From NCBI GenBank assembly GCA_020080175.1, contig JAGHQL010000112.1, positions 23,893 to 87,892 of the forward strand: a DNA stretch of 64,000 nt, given 5' to 3'. The translations under genes were made by a program, and so were the position numbers. Of this stretch, positions 21,560 to 33,288 are shown in pieces. The notes beneath the pieces are model-generated. The model saw only the letters and a program-made list of their open reading frames with translations. It ran no database searches and had not been told where the DNA came from. This DNA is from Glutinoglossum americanum. Taxonomy: Eukaryota > Ascomycota > Geoglossomycetes > Geoglossales > Geoglossaceae. The first letter of the stretch is position 1; every line of letters starts with the position of its first letter.

Positions 21560-22384
21560 ACCTTAGACTTTGCAATTCGGACTTTCTGATTACCCTCTCC
21601 AAACAGATGAATGTTTTGAAATACTGAGTAATAGAGCTTCCGCATCCTTCAACAGCTAGTATCTTTTTAAGAGAGAAATGAAACCACGTCTGATCTTAGT
21701 TAGCGAGTTATTCTACAGTTTCAAGTGAATTGAATGAACATGAACAGGAGTTCCTTGAACTTGGGCCTGATATCATCTACCTTGACCCTCCCCTGTTGGA
21801 ATATGTAGACTGTCATTACTAAAATTATACTATTGGTGGTCTATGTGGAATCTGTTTACACTATACCTTCCCCTTCCTTTGGGATTGCTCGTTCGCCTTC
21901 CCTTTCTGGGTCACTATTGCAGGGATTACCACCTAGCATCAGTAAGAGATTATTCGTTGTCTAAGCTAGATAGTTCGTGAGAACGCGTACTATAGGTGTT
22001 AGCTCTCTTCCCAAAATTTTCATGCTCCGGCTTCAGAGTCAGCTTTTAGTATAAAATAGGCCATCATATTTCTAGCGCCCTTGAAGGTATAAGCAGCTCC
22101 TGGTAAAATAGTCACCACTGGAACAAGGATACCCACTATCTGTGAAGGCCGTCGATTGACCTTATGTAATGCCGGTCGCTTTTGCGACGATTTGGCACGG
22201 TAAGATGAATCATCATTGATTTCTCCCTGGTAATGGCCTGAGACAACCTCACATATCTTATCCACGATGGAGAGCTCCTTAAAGCTGCGCCTATTGGGGG
22301 GCTGAACTCATAGAGAACCAAACTGTTAAGGGAACATCATATCCAGGGGAGCCGACTATGAGGAGCAATATTGTTAGGAGAGCT
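21560..22384. other. Intergenic, with a weak minus-strand frame
   Basis: A minus-strand frame of 81 codons (22265-22020) contains a hydrophobic stretch (QIVGILVPVVTILPGAAY) and could be the end of a lost membrane protein gene. There is no homology I recognise and no start context. Confidence 0.25.
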
Positions 22385-22497
22385 AGCTCACCTAGGAGCC
22401 AGCTCACTTAGGAGCCAGCTCACCTGGGAGCCAGCTTATCTGGGAGCCAGCTTATCCAGGAGGTAAGCTCATTTGGAAGCAAGCTCATCTGGGAGTC
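22385..22497. repeat. Seven tandem 16-bp units
   Basis: The unit is AGCTCACCTAGGAGCC with point differences. The copies are contiguous with no spacers, so this is a microsatellite-like array and not a CRISPR. Confidence 0.85.
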
Positions 22498-22648
22498 AAA
22501 ACTGTTCGCTAAAGAGTTCCGTTGCATCTCACGATGAGTGTCCCTAACACAGATCCTATTCAAGTACTTCATACCGTTGTTCACAGTGAATTCTCCTTAC
22601 ATTTAAATCAGTGAGTAAGAAGCATAAGTCAGTCACACGAGTTCGATT

Positions 22649-25169
22649 TTGTGTGTAATTTGCATCTCTCGAACAGCATCACCAGAAGCAATGGCACCAG
22701 CCAAGATGATTTCAAAGACCGTACCAACTTTATCGAATCCAAATATACCTCCACAGACCCCAACCAAGGATGTGGGTCCTATAATCTCCTCGCATCACAT
22801 CCAACAGTTCCTGGACATCTTGAATCGATTAGCACCTAGCAAGGAGGAGAGTAAACCGACAGAAATCAAAGTGGATAATGAAAATGAGAAGCGTCCGGAG
22901 GCTAGAGCTTCAAAGCTCGAGTTCAAAATAGTCAGAGAGATGTATGTTTCCCCAAAATCAGAATAGGGGGCGAGCGCGAGTTAATACTAGTTCAGTTGAA
23001 GCAAACACGAGTACAAGTACATAACTGCAGAATCCCAGGAGAGCTTAATCAAGGATGATAAATGGGACGAGTATATTTTTGTTATTCGCAAGAAATTCGG
23101 TATGGATCGATCTCGCTTTATTTTCTGAGCTTATCCATAGTGACATGCTTCTCAAGACAAGGAAAACAAATACTACACCGAATATGTAGATGTCAAGTCT
23201 GAAGGGCTACAGAACATCCTATGCGAAATCTTCAAGAGTGTCAATAGAGTCTCCCTTGCAGAAGATAAGCCATCAGTAAGCAAGAGTACTATAATCTCTA
23301 AAGACATTTTCCGTTCATCCTAACTCCAGCTTTAGGTTCATCCGACTCTCTTACTTAGCTGCCTACCTCAGTTAGAAGCATATCAGACTACTCATGGCAC
23401 GCACTCGAGTATCCAGCATCTTAAGTTACTGATACAATACCTCACGGATCACTACAATGCAACACTCAAGCGTTTCAATGCCCTCCTCCAAGAAGGCAAG
23501 ATTAGCTTCAACCTTCTCTGGGTCCTGTTCCAATCAAACACGCTAGTCTACACAACTTGTCCCGGTTTGGATCAACCCAGATGTCTTAAGTTTGACTTTG
23601 GCCAAATAGAGCCATCATCTCAAGGCGAGCGTTTCTTCAAACTAGATTGCCAATATCTCAACTATGATGGAAAGGTATTTGGCAAGATTGAAACCACTCT
23701 AACTATGGCCGAGTTCCGAGGCGTAAGGAAAATCAACATCCTTGATGTCTTTCCTTTACAATATCATGAACAAGTGGAAAAGTTAAAGGATACTCTCACC
23801 ACGTGTGGCCGGAAATTCGTCACCTTGATAGGAATACATTACTGTCACTATGAAGGCATTGCATTTGTTAAGCGAAAGGAGAAGTACAACAAAGTTTACA
23901 TGAAAGGCCGGGTTATGATTGACGCTAGCGAGTTCAAGCAGACCGACCCAAATTACAGCAACTCACGCATCAGCTCCTGTACGTTTCTATTCGAAGGACA
24001 CTTTTCAAATGATTCGGAAGTTGTCAAGACTAATGGCATATTACCTAGTGAGACGAAGGAAGAAGATTTGCTGCTCTGCAATCCAATAGTATTGGGATTC
24101 AGTTTCAGCAATAAACTGTGGTGTGAGTGTATCCTTGAAGCTTTATCGCTACTTAACATACTCTTGCTAAGCTGATAAATTTGAATGTAGTTGAATTTGC
24201 GGTTGCTCACGTCCAGGATATCATCTGGGACCCCTCATCATTCGAATGCCTTATGCTTCCAGATGACTAGAAGAATATCATACGAGCGCTTGCAGAAAGC
24301 CAAAAGATTAAAACGGACAAGTCTTTCGATGACTTTGTAAAAGGAAAAGGATAAGGCCTTGTCATCCTTCTACAGTATAACTCCTGTGTTTTGTTTCTCT
24401 ATTTAATTTTTGCTGATGTCTTCCGTAGTGGTCCGGCCGGGGTTGGAAAGACGTTGACAGCTGAGGGAATTTCAGAATTCCTTAAAAGACCCCTTTACGC
24501 GATATGAGTCTACCTGAAAACCTATTCATCTTTATTCACCCTTATGCTGACCAGGTGTAGGTTTCTGCTGGTGATCTCGGTGTAAATCCTAGTCGACTAG
24601 AAATAAAACTTTCTAGTATACTTCATCTAGCTCGTCATTGGAATGCTATACTGCTTCTTGATGAAGCTGATATTTTCTTAGAGGAGCGCTCCCTTCACGA
24701 TACCAATCGCAATGCTTTGGTATCTGTATTTCTACATCTAATGGAGTACTTTCAAGGAACTATGTTTCTTATTACAAACTGAGTCAAAACATTTGATGAA
24801 GCATTCCAAAGCAGAATACATCTCGCATTGAGATATAAAAAATTAGGTAAACCCACAAGAGAGAAAGTCTGGGCTGCATTCCTTCAGAGGTCCGGCAGGA
24901 GTCACATTAAACCGAGTGATATTGAGAAGTTGGTGGAGAAGGATATAAATGGGAAACAGGTAAGTTTCAGACAGGATTGGAATTAAATTTATGCTGATTG
25001 AGGTCAGGATTTAGATAAAAATACTGTGCAAACAGTACTCGCCTTAGCTATGAACGAAGGGGAGGATATGTCTTACGAACATTTGGAAATTGTTATTGAT
25101 GCAGCTGCTGACTTTGATCGTGACTTCAAGAAGTTAGGGCACCTCAAAAATTTGAGCTCATACGTATAA
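22649..25169 (+). pseudogene. Fungal AAA+ ATPase pseudogene
   Basis: Exon blocks: 22682 to about 22941, about 23021-23099, 23157-23275, 23335-24121, 24191-24372, 24430-24502, about 24561-24960 and 25006-25169, mostly bounded by GT-AG introns. The N-terminal half (KYYTEYVDVKSEGL, LLLSCLPQLEAY, a beta-rich middle) is typical of the large fungal AAA family; the C-terminal half has Walker A (GPAGVGKTLTAE), Walker B (ILLLDEADIF) and a TN-x-VKTFDEAFQSRIH segment with the arginine-finger region. Damage: TAG in the DD*KNI segment, TAA in KGKG*GL, TGA at TN*VK, and a donor after the Walker A exon that reads ATATGAGT where GTATGAGT is expected. All are single transitions. The function of the intact family is not settled. 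Confidence 0.75.
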
Positions 25170-26200
25170 CTATTTACTTTGATGGAGGGTTTATGTCCTG
25201 TTCATTAACGAATCTCATAATTTCATTCTCCACCTCTCATAACTATCACTACTTCTGAATCTAGTTCCTTAATCTCATGCATATCATGTAGCTTGTGCTT
25301 TAGTCATGGTAGCGCGACCCTTCTAAGACTCGTTAATATTATCTCACATTATCTAACCAAGTACCTTCATATTATTTGTCCCCAATTTAGAGGTCACCAG
25401 ATTGCCACTTTCGTCCCTGGGAAGGAGCGTAGCTTTAGTTAGTCACAAGACGGAGGTGCAAGGGAGCTGGGGGAGTAGGGAGGGAGTTGTAGCCTGAGCA
25501 GCATGGAACCTGTTCTGGCTCTCTTCGGGTGTAGTTGCCCATTATTATTTCGGATCCAGCATACAGGGTAAATTTCTTTTTATTGTCTAAGTCATTACCA
25601 CCTGTTGCCTACTTGCTAGACTCCGATTTCACTCAAGTGCCTTTATTCCTTATGACGTTCTTTAATTCAGGTGCTGCTCACCTACCTAAAGTGGCATGAC
25701 CTGATGAAGTTCATTTTTTGTCTTGTATCGCCAAGATAACAGAAATCCATAACGAGCTCACCCCAAATTCAGTGGGTGAGCGACGCTGCCCTGTGCTCAC
25801 CTGAGCTGGGTGAGTTTTGAGTGAGCATGGGTGAGTATGACTGAGCACGGCTGAGCACTGGGGAGCTTAGATAAGCTCCGGCGGTTCCCCCCACCCTGTT
25901 TCTGCTTGAGCCACAACTTTATCAATGAATTCTATCATGATTGTAGAGAATTTTTTTATAATTATAAGGTTATTTTACATACCCTACAGCTTCACACAAG
26001 CACACAAGCAATGCTTACAACTTCAAGCTAACAATTTTATAGACTCTCTATAACACATTCTTGATACTACATATGACATCTCTTCCTCTTTTAACTAATT
26101 GGATGGTAATACCAGAGTTAATTCTTTAATATAGAATATGAAACCTTTGGCCTAGCTAAGTAGTAAAGAGAAGAAACTATAATAATATATGTCAGCTACT
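25170..26200. other. AT-rich intergenic DNA with a short repeat cluster
   Basis: No coding frame of note. At about 25755-25870 there are several GTGAGCA(T/C)GG and CTGAGCAC(G/T)G units in loose tandem. Low GC and many TpA steps fit RIP-affected sequence. Confidence 0.5.
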
Positions 26201-26429
26201 TGTCACGAATGCCAATTCCGGGTGCTTGGAAAGCTTATATGGATGGCTTCTATACGACGATTCTAAGCTACAGGAGAAAAGGAGGTTCAGGCTGAGGCCG
26301 AGCTATATACACAGTAGCTCGAGCATTGCGTTATTCCATGTGACCGCGCGTGCTGTGCGCGCTGAGGCTCGGAGGGCCATATGGCCCGCGAGCGAGGCTC
26401 TGCGAGCCGCGCGAGCCATAACCGTGACA
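26201..26429 (+). mobile_element. Solo LTR, family B copy 1
   Basis: A 229-bp sequence starts TGTCACGAATGCCAATTCCG and ends ATAACCGTGACA. Near-identical copies lie at 40663-40891 (same strand) and 42442-42656 (opposite strand). Flanks CTACT and CTTAT are only a weak duplication. It lies against the 3' side of the DUF6589 gene and truncates it. The 68-codon open frame inside it is a feature of the LTR, not a gene. Confidence 0.85.
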
Positions 26430-28187
26430 CTTATTACTAGTATGTCAATTAGTAATAATAAACCATCGAATCTGGTGTACAAGCTCTATAACTGCCAACA
26501 AGTCTAAGAACTTAATTATATCCCTGATGGTGGTAGCGTCCCTCTCAAGCCCTAATCTACCTAGCAGCCGCCAGAAGATTGTGCATATCCTGGCCTGATA
26601 GCTGTGAATGACGAGTTCTTCCAGAGCAAAAAAGTCCGCATGTTCTCTGTTGATCTTTTTCCGCTGTCAGAAGTTTATGGCATAGTACAAGGTAGACTGA
26701 TCGCTACCACCACCGCCACCAAAATGAGATCGGGATATCATATAGAGGTAGTTCATTTTTAGGTGAAAGAACGCCGGAACTAGTAAAACCCATCGAAGGC
26801 TGTCATAAGGTCCTATGGAGTGCTGGCGGCGACGCTTGATTGTGCGGATATGCTGTACAGTTTTCTGGTCACCGTACACAAGACTTAGTTGATTCACGAA
26901 GCTGGTTTCATCGCGGTCATACTGCCGCCTAAAAATGCTCTCTAAGACGGCCAAGTTGCCGGCGTTGGTACTTTCGTTATGAGGTATGATGTTAAGGGCA
27001 TGGTGGATTGTTTTTTGTGGCTGCAAGACGTCGACTTGGGGCATAGTGAGGCGGGATAGCGGCTCCAGACAACACAGCTTGTCGATTGCCTCAGGAAACG
27101 CAGTGCGAATGGCTCGGAATATAAAAAAGAGTGAAGCCTACTGACAGAATGTTAGACCTAGCCCATAATGCTTGAGGCAACTTACCTGTTGCCTAACTTC
27201 GTCATCGTGGTTGCCAGGCGCGAATAAGACCTGCTGGATACTGAGCTGTGCTTGAGGATTCAACATATCCTGCCGTAGCCCACCAGAAGGTATTTCGAGG
27301 CCCTCAAATACCTTACCAGTGGTAACTGAATTAAAAGAGCTGTTATCTTCTATCCTTTGCTCTCGAACCCCTTCTGTTTGCTCAAAGTTATCGTAAACGG
27401 TGACGGCGTTCGAGGCCTGTCCTGCCGAAACAACTTCGTCTGCAGAGTCTTTCGAGAGCGTTCTGACGTTTTTCATAATTGTATCGTAGCTAATAGTAAC
27501 TCCGAATTGATGAAGGAGCTCTATGACCACTCGTTTTACCCCTTTCGAATGCAAGTAGAGGCCTAATAACGAGGGTATATTGATTCCGCTGCGAGGACGA
27601 AAAGAATAACACAGTATAGCTAGGATCATTGTCATACGGCTAGAACGAAGTGGTGACCCTACCGATCGGGTGGGTTCTGAAATAGCGTGGAGGAGACGTA
27701 ATATATTAGGAGCATTTTTCGTCATCGTTGCTAACAAAGCTTCATTACTGATAGACGTAATGTTCTTGTCTGAAGCATGGTACCCGCCGAAGAGCTCAGA
27801 CTCAGTCAGCCCTACCATTTCCTTTCGAAGATCTGGTATTCCCCATTCTAGTGCTTTCAAAACCTCGACACGAGTGGTGGGATGAGCTTCCAGATACTGG
27901 AGGATTTCGGGACTCGTATAAGCCGCTTCAAAGAAGTGCTTCTGCCTAACCCTATTTCCTGCGTCAGTCTGGCTGAACAAGAGTTTAATATACTCAGCCG
28001 GCGTTAGATTTAGCTCTGTCCGGAGGAAATCTGAGGCCTTTTTAATCTTTTCGGCCGAGCTCAGGCGTGCTCGGTATCGGCGGATACGGGGCTTAGGGGC
28101 TACTTCTTCGGGGGCGAGCGGGGCCTCAAGCGGGCTGGCCATGCTTATTGCAGGCGATAGCGACGATGATTGAGACTCTGATGCCAT
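26430..28187 (-). pseudogene. DUF6589-type gene, truncated by an LTR
   Basis: Exon 1 is 28187-27186 (334 codons) and exon 2 runs from 27137, joined in phase across a GTAAGT...CAGTAG intron of 48 bp. The C-terminal part contains LVYGDQKTVQHIRTIKRRR, then SLRWVLLVPAFFHLKMNYLY, then SRSHFG, which I match from memory to the fungal DUF6589 family, often found with mobile DNA. Exon 1 includes a basic Ser/Pro-rich start and a KVFEGLEIPSGGLRQ motif also seen in that family. The frame continues past a TGA at about 26667 (INF*QRKK, expected Trp) to the edge of the LTR at 26429, where it is cut. It shares a 350-bp divergent region with the NLR gene. Confidence 0.55.
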
Positions 28188-28539
28188 ATTGTCTCAATAT
28201 TGAGGTTCTTCGTTCTAGTATTGTCTGTCCTTGAAGGCAGTGATGTCGATGATGCCGAGTATTAGATATACGCCGAGATATATATCTCAGCATTAAACGA
28301 AATTTTTCGTACACCAACCATGCACGTCCAGCGCTCAGGCCCTATGACAGAGCATAGCCATAAGAAGTTAGCCTAGTAGGTAAGCGCGCTCTGTCACGGG
28401 CCTGAGCCTGCTGAGGTCATACATATCGCTCATCCCCTTGATCCTCGGAGCCTTCCCTTCAACACAATATCCCGCACAGTACCTTTCATTGAGAAGAACT
28501 TGCTTCCGCCGGTCACACCGTCAGCGACTCCGATCCAGA
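28188..28539. promoter_or_regulatory. Divergent intergenic region with a 20-bp inverted repeat
   Basis: Between the DUF6589 gene and the NLR gene. It contains an imperfect inverted repeat, 28333-28353 and 28388-28407 (GCTCAGGCCC...GACAGAGC and its complement, one base bulged), with a 34-base loop. A TATATATCTC stretch near 28280 could serve either gene. Its role as promoter is inferred from position only. Confidence 0.4.
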
Positions 28540-31500
28540 ATGTCAGGCGCCGAAGCTGGACTGGTCATCGGCTTGATTTCAGGAACCATCGCTATCATCG
28601 ATGCAATCAAGAAAGTCTACGATGCCGCCAAAGATCAACAAGGGCTTCCCGCTGCTTTTCGCGAAGTAGCGCAACGACTTCCTCTCGTGCAACATGTTCT
28701 TGGCAAGGCGAAAGCCCGTGCAGAGGGTAGACAGGTAGATGATGAGGCGTCGAAGGCTGCAAAGTCCATCCTTGAGCCTTGTCAAAAAAGAGCTGAAGAT
28801 CTTGAAAAGATCTTTCAGAAGGTCATACCACAAGAAGGTGACTCGAGGCTGGATCGATATTACAAAGCGGCAAGCACATTGGGGAAAGGCGGCAAGGTGG
28901 AGACGTTGATGAATGGGATACTGAATGATATGAGCCTTTTGTCCGTGAAGTGCGGGATGGAGACAGAGGATCTTGTCAAAGAATTGAAGGAGGCTATGAA
29001 AGCGATGTCCGCCCTCGATCCGTCGGTACCTGACCACATTTTCGATAAGAAGGCAAGCTTCACAAACATCAATTCAGGCAGCGGCTTCCAAAACATCATG
29101 AATGATGTGAGGAACGAGAATTCAGGATCTGGTATTCTATTCGCGGGACCAATGGGGAGTGTGCACTTGCCCGGTAAGCCGTGACACACTGTAGCCTACT
29201 AGCAGAAATAGTTAAAAATAAAAAAGGTTCAGTGGTTAACAACTATATCCATCGTGCTCTGATCCATACGATTGAGGAGGCAGTCGTTGCCTGTCGGAAC
29301 GCTCTTTTCCTTACAGATCCAGACATCCATCGTGAATCCCTCAAAACCGATAAAGGAGACAGAGTTCCTGGTACCTGCGAATGGATCAGAAAAAACGCCG
29401 TCTACCAGTCCTGGCTAGATGGTGATATACCGCTTCTCTGGATCTCCGGGGGTCCTGGCAAGGGAAAGACAATGCTCTCCATCTTTCTCACCGAAGAGCT
29501 TGAACATATCTCGCGGCAGACAAAGAGTATAATACTACTCTTTTTCTTCTGCGTCAACCAAGACCAGAAGCGTAATACCGCAGTTGCAATCCTTAGGGGA
29601 CTGTTATATCAGATCGTCGAGAAGCGTCCCAACCTGATAAAGCGGCACGTCTTGCCGTACTTCGAAACTGCGGAAAGACGCAAGGATACAATATCGTCTC
29701 TGGGAACCCTCTGGATCATATTTCGAAAGCTGCTTCAGGATCCTGATCTCGGCACGACCTTCTGCGTGCTTGACGGCCTTGACGAGTGCGATGACGGTTC
29801 GTCACAGGAGATAATAGCGAAGCTTGTTAGCTTCTTGCAACACCCACAATCGACCGACAGAGCGCTTAGGCTGGTGATTGTTAGCCGAGAGCTCTCAGGC
29901 TTGGGAAAGTGTGCACGAGTAGAGCTTGATCCTGATAACGAAGGAAGAGTGACTAGCGATGTTAAACAGTTCATCTCCTTCAGAATCAAAGATCTCTCGA
30001 GAATACCGGGGTTTGAAGAAGAATTCAGCATTTATGTCCAAAACACCCTTCTCCAACGCGCCGATGGGACTTTCCTATGGGTCGGCTTGGTCATGAAAGA
30101 GCTGTCCGAGAAGAAGACTTGCATTGAGGTGCAAGAAACTCTGGACAAAATACCTCAAGGACTACCGGCAATCTACAGCCGAATGCTGCTCCAGATTGAG
30201 GAAAGTCGAAGATCCACCGCCGTTCAGATTTTGCATTGGGTCATGATGGCAGTTCGCCCTCTAACACTACGAGAACTGGCGGCTGCTATCAGTGTCCAAC
30301 CGCCCCGTTATCGATCGGCCGAGGAAGCCGTTTGCGATCTGATTACTCTCTGCAACCCTTTCCTCAGGGTGCATAACAACGAAGTCAGTCTTGTGCATAA
30401 GTCAGCAAGGGACTACTTACTACGCGAGGAGACTGACCGGAATCCAGTCCTGGAAGAATTCCGCATCAAGCCAGAGAAAGCACATTTGGAACTAGCACGG
30501 AAATGTCTTAGCTGCATCAGTGATACGTCTTGTTCAGAAGAGTCTCCATTATCAAACTACGCAGTGCTTCATTGGCCAGAGCACGCAAGAGATAGTTCTA
30601 TACATGCAGGGGAGCTCTTGGACCTATCGTTACCATTCTTCCAAGACAAGTCCGGTTTACGGAGAAGGTGGGAACAATCCTACATCAAGGCAAGACTGTC
30701 AGTTCCCTTTAATTTGAAGCGGCAAAATACCTTTGGTTTGAACCCGTTAACTCCATTTGATTTGTTACATGTGGCTTCCCATTTCGGAATCGTTGCATGG
30801 GTCGATATATTCGTAAAGAGAAGAAATTTCAGCTTCTTCAATCCTGCAAATAAGAAGGATAAAGAATACGGTCATATTCCACTGTCGTATGCTGCCGAGA
30901 ACGGGCACGAGGCCGTGGTCAAGCTGCTAATCGAGGCCAAAGCCGACGTCAACGCGAAGGATGAATACCGTGTGACACCATTGTCGCTGGTGGCCCAGGA
31001 AGGTCGCGGGGCTGTCGCCGACGCCAAAGCTGACGTTAACGCGAAGGATAAATACCGTGTGACACCACTGTTACTGGCGGCCCAGGTCGGGCACGAGGCT
31101 GTCGTCAAGCTGCTAATCGAGGCCAAAGCCGACGTCAACGTGAAGGATAATTATGACGGTAGGACGCCGCTGTCGTGGGCGGCCCAGAGAGGACACGAAG
31201 CCGTCGTCAAGTTGCTGATCGAGGCCAAAGCCGACGTCAATGCGAAGGATAAGAATTCCGGTACGAGGCCGCCGTCGTGGTCACCCTTTGAAAGGCGCTA
31301 TGCTGTCTTCATACTAGATAATGCCGGTAGGACACCGTTGTCGTGGGCGGCCCAGAGAGGGCACGAGGATGTCGTCAAGCTGCTGGTCAAGGCCAAAGCC
31401 GACGTCAACGTGAAGGATAAGAATTTCGGTAGGACACCGCTGTCTTGGGCGGCCTATGAAGGGCACGAGGCTGTCGTCAAGCTGCTAATCAAGGCCAAAT

Positions 31501-32615
31501 CCGACGTCAATGTGAAGGATAATGACGATCCGATGCCGATGAATGATGGTAGGACGCCGCTGTCGTGGGCGGCCCAGAAAGGGCATGAGGCTGTCGTCAA
31601 GCTGCTGATCGAGGCTGAAGCCGACGTCAACGGGAAGGATGATACTCAGGGCAGGACGCCGTTGTGGTGGGCGGCCTATGAAGGGCACGAGGCTGTCGCC
31701 AAGCTGCTAATCGACGCCGGATCCGACGTCAACGACAAGGATGATTATGATGTGACACCACTGTTGCTGGCGGCCCGAGAAGGGCATGAGGCTATCGTCA
31801 AGCTGCTGATCGACGCCAAAGCCGACGTCAAAGTGAAGGATGGTGGTAGGACGCCGCTGTCGTGGGCGGCCCAGAAAGGGCACAAGGCTGTCGCCAAGCT
31901 GCTGATCGAGGCCAAAGCTGACGTCAACGGGAAGGATGATACTCACGGCAGGACGCCGTTGTGGTGGGCGGCCTATGAAGGGCACGAGGCTGTCGCCAAG
32001 CTGCTAATCGACACCGAATCCGACGTCAACGACAAGGATGATTATGATGTGACACCGCTGCTGTGGGCGGCCGAGAAAGGGCATGAGGCTATCGTCAAGC
32101 TGCTGATCGACGCCAAAGCTGACGTCAACGCGAAGAATAAATACTGTATGACGCCACTGTTGCTGGCGGCCTGTGAAGGGCACGAGGCTGTCGTCAAGCT
32201 GCTGATCGACGCCAAAGTCAACGTGAAGGATGATGATGGTACGACGCCGCTGTCATGGGCGGCCCAGGATGGGCACGAGGCTGTCGTCAAGCTGCTGATC
32301 GACGCTAAAGCCAACGTCAACATGAAGGATGATGGTGGTACGACGCCGCTGTCGTGGGCGGCCTATGAAGGGCACGAGGCTGTCGTCAAGCTGCTAATCG
32401 AGGCCAAAGCCGACGTCAACATGAAGGATGATGATGGTACAACGCCACTGTGGTGGGCGGCCTATGAAGGGCACGAGGCTGTCGTCAAGCTGCTAATCGA
32501 AGCCAAAGCCGACGTCAACATGGAGGATGATGATGGTACAACGCCGCTGTCGTTGGCGGCCAAGAACGGGCACGATGCTACAGTCAAGTTATTACGGTCC
32601 TTCAACTCCAAATAA
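28540..32615 (+). CDS. NLR protein: SesA, sigma-like motif, NACHT, ankyrin repeats
   Basis: Exons 28540-29173 and 29233-32615 join to 1338 residues without a stop; the 59-bp intron (GTAAGC...TTCAG) keeps phase, and the second frame has no ATG before its P-loop, which supports splicing. Order: SesA-type N-terminus (about 1-130, MSGAEAGLVIGLISGTIAII), a Gly/Ser/Asn segment (about 176-211) with two NSGSG motifs resembling the sigma amyloid motif, a NACHT NTPase with Walker A GGPGKGKT (284-291) and Walker B VLDGLDECD (about 391-397), then about 18 ankyrin units from residue 757 to the end. Such proteins act in fungal heterokaryon incompatibility and innate-type cell death. Ankyrin units are unusually alike; units 2 and 5 are damaged. 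Alternative: two separate genes, if the intron is not used. Confidence 0.85.
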
Positions 32616-32661
32616 ATGTCTTAACTCCTCCCTGCCCTCCACCTTTATTCATCTGTGTTCT

Positions 32662-33102
32662 TTATACTCTGTGGAGATGGGCTAGAAATCTTCCTTCCTT
32701 TAAATCCATGAACTTTAGAGATAGCGATAAATTCGAAAACATTTCGGGGATATCAAAGTCTAGCTTTTCTGCAGGAAGCCGGATGTTACGATACTCCGTG
32801 CGCTCACCACTTTCCCGCATATCAATCTTGTAGACTCTCACGTCCTTCTTTCCCCTTCTGACACGCCGCTCTGCTTCTACAAACGCCACATCCTCATCGC
32901 TGTACATTCTGTACATTGAAATAAACGGCGTGGGATCCCTGTTTCCCCAATCGAGATGCCTCTCGACGTGGTCGAGCAACCTACAATCCCGGCTTCCGAA
33001 ATTAACCTCAGTGTCCGTATCCTCCGCAAACAGACCCTCCCCGTCGTACTACAGGGCGCGAGAACCTTCATCTTCAACTTGATAAAATATGTAGGTCCCC
33101 AT
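32662..33102 (-). pseudogene. Small DUF7587-like protein gene with one stop
   Basis: Reading from the ATG at 33102, the frame encodes 146 residues with a single TAG at 33051-33049 (RAL*YDGEG, one change from CAG or TGG). The conserved core is HVERHLDWGNRDPTPFISMY, followed by VEAERRVRRGKKDVRVYKID, matching from memory the fungal DUF7587 domain, whose biochemical role is not established. It lies tail to tail with the NLR gene, only 46 bp apart. The stop could disable it or the start may lie downstream; the part after the stop is 129 residues long and contains the whole core. Confidence 0.5.
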
Positions 33103-33288
33103 AATATTGCTCAAAACTCGTCGGTGTTGTATCGTGTGAAGGGGTAGGAGGAGATGGCTCGTGGAGAATGGAAGCTTGAGAACGATGCGATGCGACGCGA
33201 CTACAGTCCAGCCTGTCGCGTCTTGATGCCTTAGGAAGCTGCCATGCTGCGAGTCGCTTGCAGTTCGTCGCACGTGTTTAGCAGTCAC

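Noticed and set aside
22385-22497. CRISPR-like look of evenly repeated 16-bp units
   Set aside because: There are no spacers, the repeats are contiguous and degenerate, and the organism is a fungus.
26226-26507. 93-codon frame repeated at 40667-40903 and, reversed, at 42793-42386
   Set aside because: It lies within the family B LTR; recurrence is due to copies of the LTR and the frame ends differ.
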